Origin: Lingula anatina
Taxonomy: Eukaryota; Brachiopoda; Lingulata; Lingulida; Lingulidae
Length of the DNA: 64,000 bases
Direction of reading: 5' to 3'
Assembly: GCF_001039355.2 (NCBI RefSeq)
Contig: NW_019775630.1
Location: forward strand, 213,292-277,291
The translations under genes were made by a program, and so were the position numbers. Shown here piece after piece: positions 34,352-45,697 of the stretch. Under the pieces are notes generated by a model. The model worked only from the letters and a program-made list of their open reading frames with translations, did not search any database and was not told the DNA's origin. Within the stretch, counting starts at the first letter, position 1. Each line of letters starts with the position of its first letter.

Positions 34352-34640
34352 AGGGCCCGGTTTCATCAAGGCTGGATAGGCTATCCTATGGATAACACCA
34401 CCCATGGTATATATCTCTTACATGTATCATCTGGGCAGTTATCCACTGTATACATTTGTGTTTCAGAAAGGCTGGAAAAACAGCATGATAGTAATCCAGT
34501 GGATAAAAATTTATCCAATACCATATTTGGAAAAAATACATTCCCATAATGCAGTTGGTTGCTATAAACATTACAAAAGCCTTGATATTTGCTAACAAAA
34601 AAGTGATCTATACCATATTTGGAAAAAAAATTACCCATTT
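34352..34640. repeat. Inverted- and direct-repeat patch, possible MITE
   Basis: Begins GGGCCCGGTTTCATCAAGG, a type of end common in marine-animal MITEs. It contains the palindrome GGATAGGCTATCC, an inverted pair TTATCCACTG/CAGTGGATAA about 60 bases apart, and a direct repeat ATACCATATTTGGAAAAAA about 94 bases apart. Related TATCC/GGATA motifs recur near 35230-35300. I could not define a matching right end. Confidence 0.4.
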
Positions 34641-34758
34641 TAAACAATATTTTAAGTATATTTCAAGATGGTACATTCATTAAAATAATGGGAAAAATAT
34701 CTATAGGATATTTTAGTGTCAGTGTCAAAAACACATTACGTTGCATTAGTTATGCCTC

Positions 34759-34877
34759 ACTTTGTATGTTTCTTTGCTGAAGAATGAATGGCCTTTGTTC
34801 GCACAGAATCGTATAAATAACGGCTTGGGTTGCGTAAGATAGCAAGCCTCTTAGTGGAGAACTTATTTCAGAGATTT
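34759..34877 (+). promoter_or_regulatory. Orphan CRP promoter in inverted orientation
   Basis: The 119 bases match the complement of 33095-33213 without a difference I can see. They include CGTATAAATAACGGCTTGGG with the unit-5-specific A. It carries the TATA box and presumed start site but stops before the initiator ATG and no signal-peptide exon follows, so it points rightward into non-coding DNA. Confidence 0.8.
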
Positions 34878-34879
34878 AC

Positions 34880-35565
34880 AGTTAAAGGGCAAAGTCGTGA
34901 CATACTTTCTTACAAAATGGCTGACTTGGTACATTTGGCAGATTCAGTGTAGTATTTTTTCGTCGATTTAAAATGTATGTTTTAGTAAAATAAAATATAA
35001 TTGGTCTCTCACGGAGATTGCATGGGTTCTGTTCGTAGCAGGCGCGATATCAACTTTGATAAAGTCTGTTATGTAATCTATTGATTCTGTATCACTTAAA
35101 GCATCAACAACAAACACACATCTTCTAAAATTTTCTTTCTAATCATTCTACGCCTGTGAAATATCAAAGGATTAACTCCCAAAGCGATCAGGTTAGCAAT
35201 TTTTGATGATTTAAGAGCATGATAGCAGATTTATCCCATCTATTTCGAGCTGACAACTTTATCCTCTGGATAAGCTGATTTATTCCCTGGATAGGAGAGA
35301 ACCATGCTCACCAAAACCAAGCTTTGACCAGCCCAAAGTAACACTACCCATTTAAATCACTGCATATTACGCAGTGCAGCAGGTTAAAGGCATGGTAGTC
35401 TGTTAATTGGTATCAGCACACGTGATTATACACTTCTCCAATCACATATCTAATATGAGATTTTTTTTTGCCTAGGCATACCATTGAAACTAAAATATTC
35501 CGATTTATTTTTTGTAATATCAATTTTTTGAAATTTTGCTCTTTTGATTTACGATTTCATCTGTC
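34880..35565. other. No recognised gene
   Basis: DNA unlike the other units, downstream of the orphan promoter. Short frames only. Confidence 0.4.
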
Positions 35566-35577
35566 ATGAAAAATAAG

Positions 35578-35683
35578 ATGAGAAGTTTAAGAAAAGATAC
35601 CCGTGGTTAGGGGGAGACTGTTACCTTCAACGTAACAATGGAGGCACCTGTGTCTTTAACGACGATGGTGAACCAGTTTGTAG
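35578..35683 (+). pseudogene. EGF1 exon of TSP1-EGF-EGF copy 6
   Basis: Open and with both splice sites, but the second EGF cysteine is arginine (CYLQRNNGGTC) and the residue before the first cysteine is changed (GGDC). No EGF2 exon is found downstream before the next CRP gene; a 20-N gap at 35998 may hide part of it. Confidence 0.65.
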
Positions 35684-35732
35684 GTATGTAAGTCAGCTCA
35701 CCAAACACAATGCAGAAGCTAGAACACAAATG

Positions 35733-35787
<55 letters not shown>

Positions 35788-35997
35788 GAGACTACTATAT
35801 AAGCACGCCGCTTTATTAAATTTTGTTTAATAGTATCATTCTATTTAAGTGAGAAAACTAACTGATATCTGAAAGGGTAGCACATATAGAATAAAAGAAT
35901 TAAGAATTAAAGAATAAAAACGGCAGCTCGTATTTGAAAGCTCCATCAACTGAACTTAATAAGCATCGGTTTGCTGATTTTTTTTTTTTTTTTTTTT

Positions 35998-36017
35998 NNN
36001 NNNNNNNNNNNNNNNNN
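35998..36017. other. Assembly gap (20 N)
   Basis: Follows a T homopolymer, which probably caused the break. Confidence 1.
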
Positions 36018-36305
36018 GTTTTGTGTGTTTGATAAGTTTTAATAATTTGCATTTAATTATTTCATTATTTTGCAAGTAAATGTTTAGTTCTTAAGAATTC
36101 TTCACGCAGGTCGTTTCAAAATGTGTGCTGGTGGTTGAATGAGTAGTGACTTAGGTTTAAGCCGCTTGTTATCACTCACCAATACAAGGCGTCGTAATTT
36201 GTTGAAAATCACGGACCTACCCGTAACTTGGTTCCGAATGGCAGCCAGCTGAGCTTGTAGAAAGTAATATTGTTTTTATTGGATGTCTGCATTTTCGTTA
36301 CAATT

Positions 36306-36310
36306 ATTAC

Positions 36311-36363
<53 letters not shown>
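36306..36363. repeat. (ATT)n microsatellite
   Basis: In the same unit position as those at 11547, 17234 and 24173. Confidence 0.9.
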
Positions 36364-36914
36364 GTATTATAACAGACGTTTATGTTTAAGTTCAATTGAA
36401 AACTTTTTTCGATATCAAATTGCAACAAAATAATTACATGTAGAGCTGTATTTCTTTTAAAAATTTAATTTGTTTGACAAACTGACTTTCATTTTTATTT
36501 CTGTTAAGTATTTAACCAAAAAACATTGAGAATACAGTAACATCTTTGTACATGACATCAAAAGAGTAGCTTAAAAGTGTCAGAAATACAACTGTAGGCA
36601 CCATTTATAAGCAAGGAATTTGACAAATAATGAGTAATAATCTATATTAATAAAACAGGAAACATTTTGATACTCGAAATGCTTTGGCGGCACTATATTC
36701 CATGAAAATGGAATGATCTGAACTTTACTGTAAGAAACATTAAGACTCATGTGCACGGTATAGCCGTCCAACCTTAATTTTTTAAATTGTGTAGCAATAT
36801 TTCTGATGAATTTATTTAACATATGGTGTATAATTGTTTGAAAATACTGAAAAGATTTAGTTCTAATTGAAAATTGGCTATAAGAATTTCAAAAAAGGGT
36901 GTCTCATAGGCTTT

Positions 36915-36916
<2 letters not shown>

Positions 36917-36969
<53 letters not shown>

Positions 36970-36971
36970 TC
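36917..36971. repeat. (TTTA)n microsatellite
   Basis: About 13 uninterrupted TTTA repeats, unique to this unit. Confidence 0.95.
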
Positions 36972-37611
36972 ATGTGGCTTACTTCTAACGTGTGGGTAAA
37001 ATTCCTAGCCTATGACTGATGATAATGCATTTAATTCTAATGAAGCGAACTTGACAAGTTTACTTTTCTATTCATGTTTATGAAATAAATGAAAGAGCCT
37101 CAACATTTCACAGAGATGGGTAATTTGTGCAATGTGCGTATGAAGCATACCAACATCGACAAAGACAGTAGAATTCGAGCTTTAACAATGCAGTAACTAC
37201 GGCGTATTTACTACAAACTTTATTGTGACTACTTAAAATTCAAAATTCACAAACAAAGTCCAAATACAGCAGCTTTACATTAAGCTGAGTGACTTGTTAT
37301 CTGTTTTGTTCCCTAGTTCAACTGGTCATACTTCATCTCAACGGAGGCTATTCTGAAAACAAAATTTATTGTAATTATAAACTGTTAAATAATGAACCGT
37401 TGCATTAAATTGACCATTTACAGCTACTGTTTTCATTTTTTATTCACTTATTTGAATGTTTATTATATAACTTGCATTAGTTTATATCACAAAATAAAAT
37501 GGAAATAAATGCCTATAGAAACATATGACATACGCAAGCGCAACCTGGTTCTCTCCCTTTCCTCCCACCCTTCTCCTTCCTCTCTCTCTCCCTCTCTCTC
37601 TCCCTCTCTCC

Positions 37612-37655
<44 letters not shown>

Positions 37656-37943
37656 AATTGAAAAGACCGTTCCTCACGTTTTTATTTTCGATTTTTATAC
37701 TTATACCGTCGGGCATTAAAGAAGTTTTCTGTGATGCCAGTATCCCAGTTTCCCTTTGCTTTATGAGCCATTATTATAATTCACTCTCAAGACAATGTCA
37801 CCCGATTGACTTGCGGAATTTACTACTTGGTTTTAATAATCACCGTGTGGCACAATAATAGTATCTTTTATGTGAAACAGGTCTCTTCTGTGGATTTGCA
37901 TTTTTGAAAATATTTCTTTGTACACTCTGAACACAGCACCTTT

Positions 37944-39040
37944 TTATTTTGGGAGATCTTTCGCAGGACAGTGGCAGTTTGGAGGTCTTCCGGAACAAAA
38001 GCATCTCCCATGAAAGATGGGACACCTGTGACCACAGCAGTTGCAAAATGGAGGGTTAGGTTGCCCGGATGTATCTATTTGAAAAATGAATGGCAAAGAT
38101 TAGCATATTTTTGAAAGACACAAGGAAAGTATTTTAAGTGAAATTTCTAGATGCTAATGATATAAATTTACAGAGAGGAACAAATATTTATTGTTCAAGT
38201 CCATGTGTTCAATTTCACGCTTTGACATACATGCCACAGCGGTTGCAAACACTGCAGGGTTAGGTTGGCTGGATGTTTCTATATAAAATATAAATAATAA
38301 AGGGTAACAATGAGCATGTTACTTAAAGTCCACGGGGATTTATTTTGCATGAAATTGCTAAATCCAAATGCTAGTGAAGTCAAGTAACACGAAACAAAAC
38401 TCGCGGCACCAGTTTGAACTCCAGTCACATTTTCCTGGTCAAGGTCCCTTGAAATTTCTTAGTATCATTTTTGGCTGGTGACAAAGAAAAGAAAAAAAAA
38501 CATTTGTTTGGATTTAACTAATTTCTGAGAATGATCTGCAACGAACAGATTCACCGTGTAAAAAAAAGAATAAAATTATTTTGAACACCTATCAAGCTAT
38601 CTTTTAACAACAGTATCAAAATGATTTATAGAAATGTAAATGAATGTACACTTGTTTGTGTCAAGTAACGTTTAAAAAGCATAGGATTGACCCATTATAT
38701 TAAGCATTCACAACTGCCTATCTGCAATGTTTGAATTACCGAATACTGTCACGTCATTCCCTTGGATGCTATAATTTATGTATCATATATGTTACATTTT
38801 AAGAATATCTTATTTGATGCCTTTCTAGCCACGGCCTCTTCTGTTCAGGTTTCGTAAAATGTAACATTTCTAAATAAATCTCGCTTAAGCGGAGGTACTG
38901 TCTGCCTGGATCTCGGTCTCAATTGTGAGTTATTTCTTTACTCTTACTTTTCATATCATCTTAAGTGCTTCATATCACTCACCTTCTATGACAACAGTGG
39001 CAAAGAGCACCAAGAGCACAAGAAGAGCGCACGACTTCAT
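37944..39040 (-). CDS. Secreted cysteine-rich peptide, CRP copy 6
   Basis: Exons are 39040-38983 and 38074-37944 (TAA 37946-37944), giving 62 aa. Signal peptide MKSCALL type. The core keeps eight cysteines in the family spacing, but the sequence is the most diverged of the array: proline-rich leader (GQPNPPFC), CNCCGHRC, PIFHGR, and CFCSGRPPNCHC ending PAKDLPK. Third exon 37352 to AATAAA 37224-37219. Intron 1 is longer than in copies 1-5 and contains a decayed second copy of exon 2. Confidence 0.75.
38221..38278 (-). pseudogene. Decayed duplicate of CRP exon 2 inside intron 1 of copy 6
   Basis: After a good acceptor (TATATAG) the first ~60 bases match the start of exon 2 (ACATCC, CAACCTAACCCT, TTTGCAAC, GCTGTGG). 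A missing base shifts the frame and the rest is lost. Confidence 0.65.
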
Positions 39041-39120
39041 TGTTCCGATGGAAGTTGTCTTAGCAGAAGAATGAAATCTTCTTTTCTAAGAGACTTGCTA
39101 TCTTACGCATCCCAAGGCGC

Positions 39121-39128
39121 TATTTATA
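39121..39128 (-). promoter_or_regulatory. TATA box of CRP copy 6
   Basis: TATAAATA, followed by GCGCCTTGGGATGCG, a variant of the conserved flank. Confidence 0.8.
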
Positions 39129-39942
39129 CACTTCTGTGCAAACAAATGACTGTTTATCTCCAGCCAGTAAACAAAAACAGATCACCATGAAATATGGTCC
39201 CAGCAAGATCTTTTCTGTTTCAAACTTTTCCTGAATCATAAACACGCAGCGTTATGCAATAAAATCATTATCATTTGTCAAAGCGTCTTATTTGATGAAA
39301 GCAATCTTACTCTCTGGTATCTAATTGTCACATACAAGATAAAATTTGCATTCACATCTGTTAATTTCTTTAACTTCAACTGAAGTAAATTAAATTTTGT
39401 TCAAAATGTTTTTTTTCCTTAATTTCCTCAACTTTTAGTTTTATCATATTTCATTTATAATTTATTTTTATTTTAATTAATCAGTATTTTAATTAATTTT
39501 ATTTCATTTCTTATCTTATTAAAAGTCTCCCCTGTCATCCATTGTGAAAACCAGACCGATTTGCCGTGTTTGTCTTTTACAGAAATCTAATAAGATTCAT
39601 TGCATTTGAATATTGAGTAAAAAATTCACATAACGCTGTGTTTGACACACATCATTAAAAGACATGCACTTGGCATATCGCTAATTTTCTGACTGGTAAT
39701 ACGTGCTTACTACTTACTATCTATTAGTTTTCTTCCTCTCCCAATAATCGGATTAATACAGTTTGTTTATTTTTCTTTCGAACAATCGTCAGTACGGAAA
39801 CATATACTATAAATTACAATGAAATATGGTCGCAGCAAGATGTTTTCTGTTTCAAACGTTTCCTTAGTCATTTATACAAAGCATTACGCAATAAAATCAT
39901 AATCATTTGTCAAAAAGCAAAAGTGTTTACTCACACTATTTT

Positions 39943-40390
39943 GTAACCGTGGTTGGATACTGTTTTCTCGGTATCGCGAGCAATCAACGGAACAACGCAG
40001 CAGCCAGTGTTAAGATTTAAAGTCTTTATTCTTGCTTACGGGCTACAGGTTCGGCACGCAGGCAGGAGCAGTGTCAGCGGTCTCTCCGGGGTCTCTCCCC
40101 CTCTCTATCTGAGAGGCCTGATTTTTAAAGGGAACCGAACTAATTCCTGCGTGCATCAAATCTATTTAGCGTGAATAATGATACAAAAGTCTGTGAATTA
40201 CATCTGTATACATGTACACGGGCTTAAAGTTGTTTTTATTCTATTCTGCTCATGTCCTTCTAATGATGCTCGACCGGTAAATAATGTTACTAAACCTGAG
40301 TGCTGGCAGGCTATATTTACATTAGGTGCCCTGAACATGAATATATTCTCTGAGTCGGAAGGTTACATAACGTTCAACCCTGGGAATGGG
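39943..40390 (-). mobile_element. Possible solo LTR or LTR fragment
   Basis: Unit DNA is interrupted at 39943 by foreign sequence starting TGTAACCGTGG. Read on the minus strand it shows AATAAAGACTTTAAATC followed about 60-70 bases later by an end in ACGGTTACA, the layout of an R-U5 end of an LTR. The other boundary and a target duplication were not found, so the right coordinate is a guess. Confidence 0.3.
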
Positions 40391-40672
40391 TAAAACCAGA
40401 TCATCTCAGGTATGGTAAGTGTTTTTGTTGGAAGAGATCAAAAGAGCCAAATGACGGTAATGAAGCATAAGTATGTCCATGATTTTGGAGTCTCCAATGT
40501 GTCTACTTTCACTCCCGCCTTCTAAAATGGGTGGGCATTTATCATCTAGATTTATTGCTTTACTGTACCATTGTTACTACATGTAATCTAGCTTCTCTTC
40601 TTTGATTTTAGATTTGATCAAGACAAAATGTATAACACTACCGTGTTCTAATTTCATTTTATTCTTTTCAGT

Positions 40673-41590
40673 GCACTTTCATTACGAAACACAAGCCAGT
40701 CTCACAAGCTTTACGCTGCCTGGAGCTCTTGGACACCTCACAGCTCTCACAAAGGCGTCAGCGATTCTGAGGGATGTGGGCAGTACGGCCTAGAGGTGGC
40801 GACACGGTCTTGAAGGCTTCGCTGACAACGTGTCTCAGAAAAGCAGTGCGGAGGTGGAATTGGAGCAAAAGCGTCTCTTGGGAAGTGCATGAAAACATGC
40901 ACCAACTGTACGTAACATGTACCTGTACCGAGAAATACAGAAAGTTTCATTAAAGTATTGCTTTTGACTAATAAGACTTTGAATTGGTGTGAGAATGTGA
41001 AAAAAGAACCAGGAAAATCCACTGCAAAATGTGCTCACACGTTGACAAACTCTTTGTCAGTGTTCGACAGCATGTATATATGTACTAGCATATTTTTCCG
41101 TTTCTTCAAGTGTCATTTGCATCAAATCATCTTTTCATATTATTTCTTGACATTACATGTTGTTTTTATGTATTTATTTATTTATTTGTTTGTATATTTA
41201 TTCATTTATTTATTGAAACTGTATCTTTTAACATACGATTTTATCTTTCCTTTTGAATAAGATATGAAGTTTTAGAAGATATATCCATGGTTAGGGGGAG
41301 GCTGTTGCCTACAATGTTATAATGAAGGCACCTGCGTCTTTTACGACGACGAAAAACCAGTCTGCCGGTAGGTTAGTCAGTTTTTCAAATATAATGCAGA
41401 AGCTAGAACACAGATGAAAGTAAATATGCATGTATATTAAAAAAAAAAAAACAGACTACTACATATGTAGAAGTGGTTTTGGTGGAAAACATGACGCGGC
41501 TGTCCAATGAATGCCATCAAAAGTGTGTCAAAGGTGGCACGTGAGTGATGACCTTGATTGACGACTACAGCCCAAAACTTTGTAACTAAA
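40673..41590 (+). pseudogene. TSP1-EGF-EGF copy 7
   Basis: The TSP1 exon 40673-40907 follows a strong acceptor (ttcttttcag) and is the longest version, adding about 16 codons before W-S-S-W. It then hits TGA at 40811-40813. The EGF1 exon 41262-41367 has an in-frame TAG upstream of its first cysteine. The EGF2 remnant from about 41468 lacks part of GEQC, has TGA in place of TGC after GGT, and lost the CECPDG segment. Confidence 0.7.
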
Positions 41591-42323
41591 TTATCATACT
41601 TTCGACGTGTTATTGAAACAAAGTAGAGTTTTTTTCTAAATAAATTGAGATTAGTTTCTAAATAAATGAAATCTTATTGACAAAATTATTGTTGTTTTTA
41701 ACTTTCATTTTATTTTACCCATAAGTTACAAATTTGGACTTTTAATTTTCACTATATTTTATTTCTTATCTTACTGAAAACGGAACCCTGGATATTGAGA
41801 AAATCAGATCGTGCAGTCATGTATTATCTTTAGAACACATGTGATAATACTCGCAACATTTCTAAAATATGCCTAAAACTTTCAAAGTTAAGATAATTCA
41901 CCCCAGTTTTCCATTTGTATTCTCTCTGCTACCAGGCAAATATCATCAGTCTTCAACAAGGACACATACGGAATAACGTCGACATGAGATATATGGTCCC
42001 AGCAAGGTATTTTCTGTTTCAAACATTTCCGTAATCATTATTACACAACTCAACGTAATAAAGCAATTATCTTTTGTTGTAATGACAAATACTACCTGCT
42101 TGTTAATAGTCCTTCCTGTTTAATGCATTCTACGAGCACAGAGCACATTTATATCTGCATTTCTTTTTTCTACAAGTGTACATGCTTCCTTCTATCTTTA
42201 ATACACACTGAATAATATCAAAAATAAAAACGACCCTTTTTCGTCTTTGTAATAAACCCGTCACTTACACACAATGATAATTTTACTACAATTCATTTTT
42301 AAACATCTGCTGTTGATTGGTGA

Positions 42324-42845
42324 ATGAAGAATAGAGAAATTAACAATATTTGGAAATCGACAACAATAAGCACACAACTGAGGACACGCCTTTATAACGC
42401 ACTACCAACTGTACTTTTTGCTAGCGAAAAATGGAAAAGCACTGTGAAAGTGAACAAAAGATTGGATGTTTTTCATCAGAGGTGCCTACGTCGAATAATG
42501 AAGATCTCATACAGAGACCATATCACCAATGAAGAAGTGCTTAGGAATGCAAAGTAAAGACCATTGCATGAAACAGTCACCATTCGTCGGATAAAATTAG
42601 CAGGACACTTTATTCGATTACCAACTGAGAGGCATGCAAAAACGGCTATGACTTGGGTACCACCTGGAGGCAAGCGCAAACGAGGTAGACCGAGGATAAC
42701 CTGGAGGAGAACCTTCCAGAATGATCGGCAAAGAGGCAACATCAGGTGGGAGGAGATAGAGACGGCCGCTGCCGATCGGACAAGTTGGCAAAGTTTGCCG
42801 CCCAATGTAGGCTACTACGTTGGACAGGAGGTCCTAAGTAAGTAA
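42324..42845 (+). mobile_element. 5'-truncated LINE (non-LTR) insertion with 12-bp target duplication
   Basis: GTTGATTGGTGA occurs directly before (42312-42323) and after (42846-42857) the insert and only once in the empty sites of related units near 48345. The insert encodes the C-terminal tail of a LINE reverse transcriptase: FHQRCLRRIMKISYRDHITN, then one in-frame TAA (42555-42557), then IRRIKLAGHFIRLP, GKRKRGRPRITWRRTF and DRTSWQSL. It ends in an AAGTAAGTA simple-repeat tail. These are the marks of target-primed reverse transcription. Confidence 0.85.
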
Positions 42846-43017
42846 GTTGATTGGTGAGGAGGATTATACCTTCTAGCTAAGGAATTTACCACGTACATGA
42901 TAAACATTGCAAATTGAGTTGAAATTAATTAGTTTGTTTAGTTTAAAAACAATTAAATAACGCCCGCTAGAAATGCTAAGCAAGTCAGGTAAGGTTTTGC
43001 CTGCTAGTGGTAACATG

Positions 43018-43930
43018 TAAAGGCCCCTTTACACTGGACGGCGTCCTTTCCGCGTCCTTTCTGCGATCAAAAATGTGGCCAGGACACTCAACGGTCGCTA
43101 TGCGTCCTTTGAACGACCGAATCTTGATTTTACCTATAAAACTGCGAGCAACCTGTGCATCCAGTGAGCGACCGGCCTGCCTCCCCTGTGCATCCCACGG
43201 CGTCCATTGCGTTGTTTGAGAGATCATTGAGCATTCTTGCTGCGTTCTCTGTACCTTCACCGGCTATCAGTGGCGTCCATTCTACGATCATTCTGCATCC
43301 TACTTGACCGATGAGCGTTGTTTGGGCGTCTGTCGATATGTTCTAACTCATATTTTTCATCGGTTCTAACCAGGTCATCCAATTTAAAACATTTCTAGCA
43401 AACAAAACAAATGAATGGGAATAAACTTTTTTAAACTACAGTGAGGCAAGGTCTGCATGGACTGTTATAATCAACCAGATGCTCATTGTTATTCTTATAA
43501 GAAGGATGGACAGGCGCTGATAACGAGAAAGTATGACTGACACAACATCAAATGTTTGAATCCGTTTTCAGATGACGTATTCTGCAAAAAGTTTTGACAA
43601 TTACTGCATCTTGTAAAAAGGCAAAATATTCGTTTTATAATTACCTCCAAAAAAAATGGATCGGTTCATGAATTTTAGGGGAAAAAACAATTGGAGGCTG
43701 ATATGAGACCACTGTTGCCCTAAGAATTCCTGTCGGGTGAAAAGTATTTCAGCACGGCCCCGTTTGAGAGTGAAAAATAACATTATTCGTGTCGAACACT
43801 GGACTATCTTTGGGTTTTCATTTTGCAACAAAAGCGTTGCTTGTGCATCTCTGCGAAGTCGGCGATGCCTGCGCGTCCTCTCTGCGTCCATTGAGCGACC
43901 TTTCATCGTAGTTTTCAAATGCTTTATTCA
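43018..43930. other. GC-richer patch with iterated GCGTCC/GAGCGACC motifs
   Basis: Starts at AAAGGCCCCTTTACACTGGA, a form often seen at MITE ends, and repeats GCGTCC, TTTGCGATC/TCTGCG and GAGCGACC many times at 43035-43330 and again at 43850-43905. No open frame with support. Its base composition differs from the AT-rich unit DNA. Confidence 0.4.
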
Positions 43931-44570
43931 TTATTGATATCTTTAATTCTTTTATTTTAAAGGGATAATAAATATTCGTATAAGATCTATATTTCACAAT
44001 AAAAACATTGTAAATAACTCATAGTAATATAATATATTCTGTTTTACCACAAAAACGGCATTTATAGATATTATTCTGATATCTGAGCTTGTCTTTAGAC
44101 TACGTGTCCTCCATTGATGGCAATACAGTGTTAAAATATCTTAAGAGGTTTAAAAAACCCAAACTTTTTAGAAAAAAAAAGAGGGACTAACTTTGAATGT
44201 AAAAATGGCTTCATTGGTAAGTATGGGAATATTGTTGTTTACTCCAGGAAATTCATTTTTTGGCCAAAACGAAGAGTTATTATCCCTTGAATCTTATTTG
44301 AAACCAGAACAAAAAAAAATGACCGTTACGTAATCCATTGTCTTTCATTTGAAATCTATAATCTTCACTTTGTTTATTGGTAAAAACTGTTAGAGACATA
44401 AATAGGCTTCATGACCCTCTAATGGATTACTCGTGGGATTTAGGTGGCAAGTTTTTAAGTGGGTCGCGCCATATTTGAGCTCCGGCTCAGATTTTATATA
44501 TATATTTTATTATGTATATATATATATATATATATACAAGGCGTGTTTGGCTGCATGTTGGACCTACTTA

Positions 44571-45158
44571 CAGGGTTACTACTTAATATGGAATATTTTT
44601 TATCATTGTTATTTTTGAGTGCTGATCAATTTTTTTTTGGGGGGTGCGGCTTGATTCATCAAAAAAACATGTCATTGAGTGATAAAAATATCGAGCCTTC
44701 TGTTGTGAGATATTTTCGTCAATAATATCAAATCTGACATAAGTTGTCATTTAAAAGAAAAGAACACCCCCAGAAAACCATATTAACAGTTTGATGTCGG
44801 TATTAATTTTAAGCTAAGATATTAAAGAAAATGATAGCTTCTGGACAGTGATATGTTGCACAATCAAAGAGCGCATTACAGGAAACCATGAAAAGTCATC
44901 AATAGCAGGTATGACCTCCAGCAGCCGCTTGCAGCGCCCTCATCCTTCTGTGACAAGTTTGTCTGTCGCATTTCATCATTATTTACCGTCCGATGACCAT
45001 AGTTATTAATTATTAATTCTCTGAGTTACTTCCGCCCACAGGTTTTCAATTGGGTTCATATCTGGGGAGTTTGTAGGCCAGGGCAGTTGCTGAACCCATT
45101 GGTTTAGAAGAAAAACAGTGGTTCTGAGAGCTCGATGAGGGGTTGCGCAGTAGTCCAT
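44571..45158 (-). mobile_element. Truncated Tc1-family transposon, relative of 6899-8558
   Basis: Starts CAGGGTTACTACTTAATATG after TA (44569-44570), as the full-length copy does, and follows it to about 45158, where it stops inside the transposase. The minus strand still encodes LPWPTNSPDMNPIENLWAEV, the block around the last catalytic acidic residue of Tc1 transposases. The other end and its TIR are absent. Confidence 0.85.
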
Positions 45159-45164
45159 GCTTAA

Positions 45165-45222
45165 AAGTGGTCGCACGTGCGGTGACTCGTGCGTGATGAC
45201 CTTGATTGACAACGACATTTTT
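45165..45222 (+). pseudogene. Short EGF2 exon remnant
   Basis: AAAGTGGTCGCACGTGCGGT and TCGTGCGTGATGACCTTGAT echo the RKxC...GGTCVMTLID segment of EGF2 exons. Only about 55 bases survive, directly beside the truncated Tc1 element. Confidence 0.55.
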
Positions 45223-45697
45223 TTTTTTTGATGTGTTAGTGCAACAAAGTAAATTTTTCTAAATAAATTAAGCTGAAATTCTAGATCATAGTGCAGCAAA
45301 CACTTGGAACTAGAAATGCTTTGGCAAGTTTTTTTTTGTGTAGCAGGATTTGTCATTAATTTAAGTAACACAAATATTGGCTATAAGAATTTCACAAAGT
45401 TTACTTTTTCATTCATCTTTATAAAATAAATGATAGAGCCTCTACTTTTCAATATACGTATTAAGCTTTCATCCTATTTTCAACAACGACAAAAGCAGTA
45501 AAATTAGAGCTTTGATAATGCAGTAAATACTGCGTATTTACTACAATCTTTATTATGACCACTTATTGTTGAACTCAAAATTCACAAAAAAAAAAAAAAA
45601 AAATGTCCAAATACAGCAGCTTTACATTTAGCTGAGTGACTAGTTTCCTGTTTTCTTCCACATGTTCAACTGGCCATGCCTACCCTCGACCTGGGGG

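Noticed and set aside
43737-43937. Coding frames in the GCGTCC-rich patch
   Set aside because: Frames on both strands are equally open, as expected from repetitive GC-richer DNA. No domain seen.
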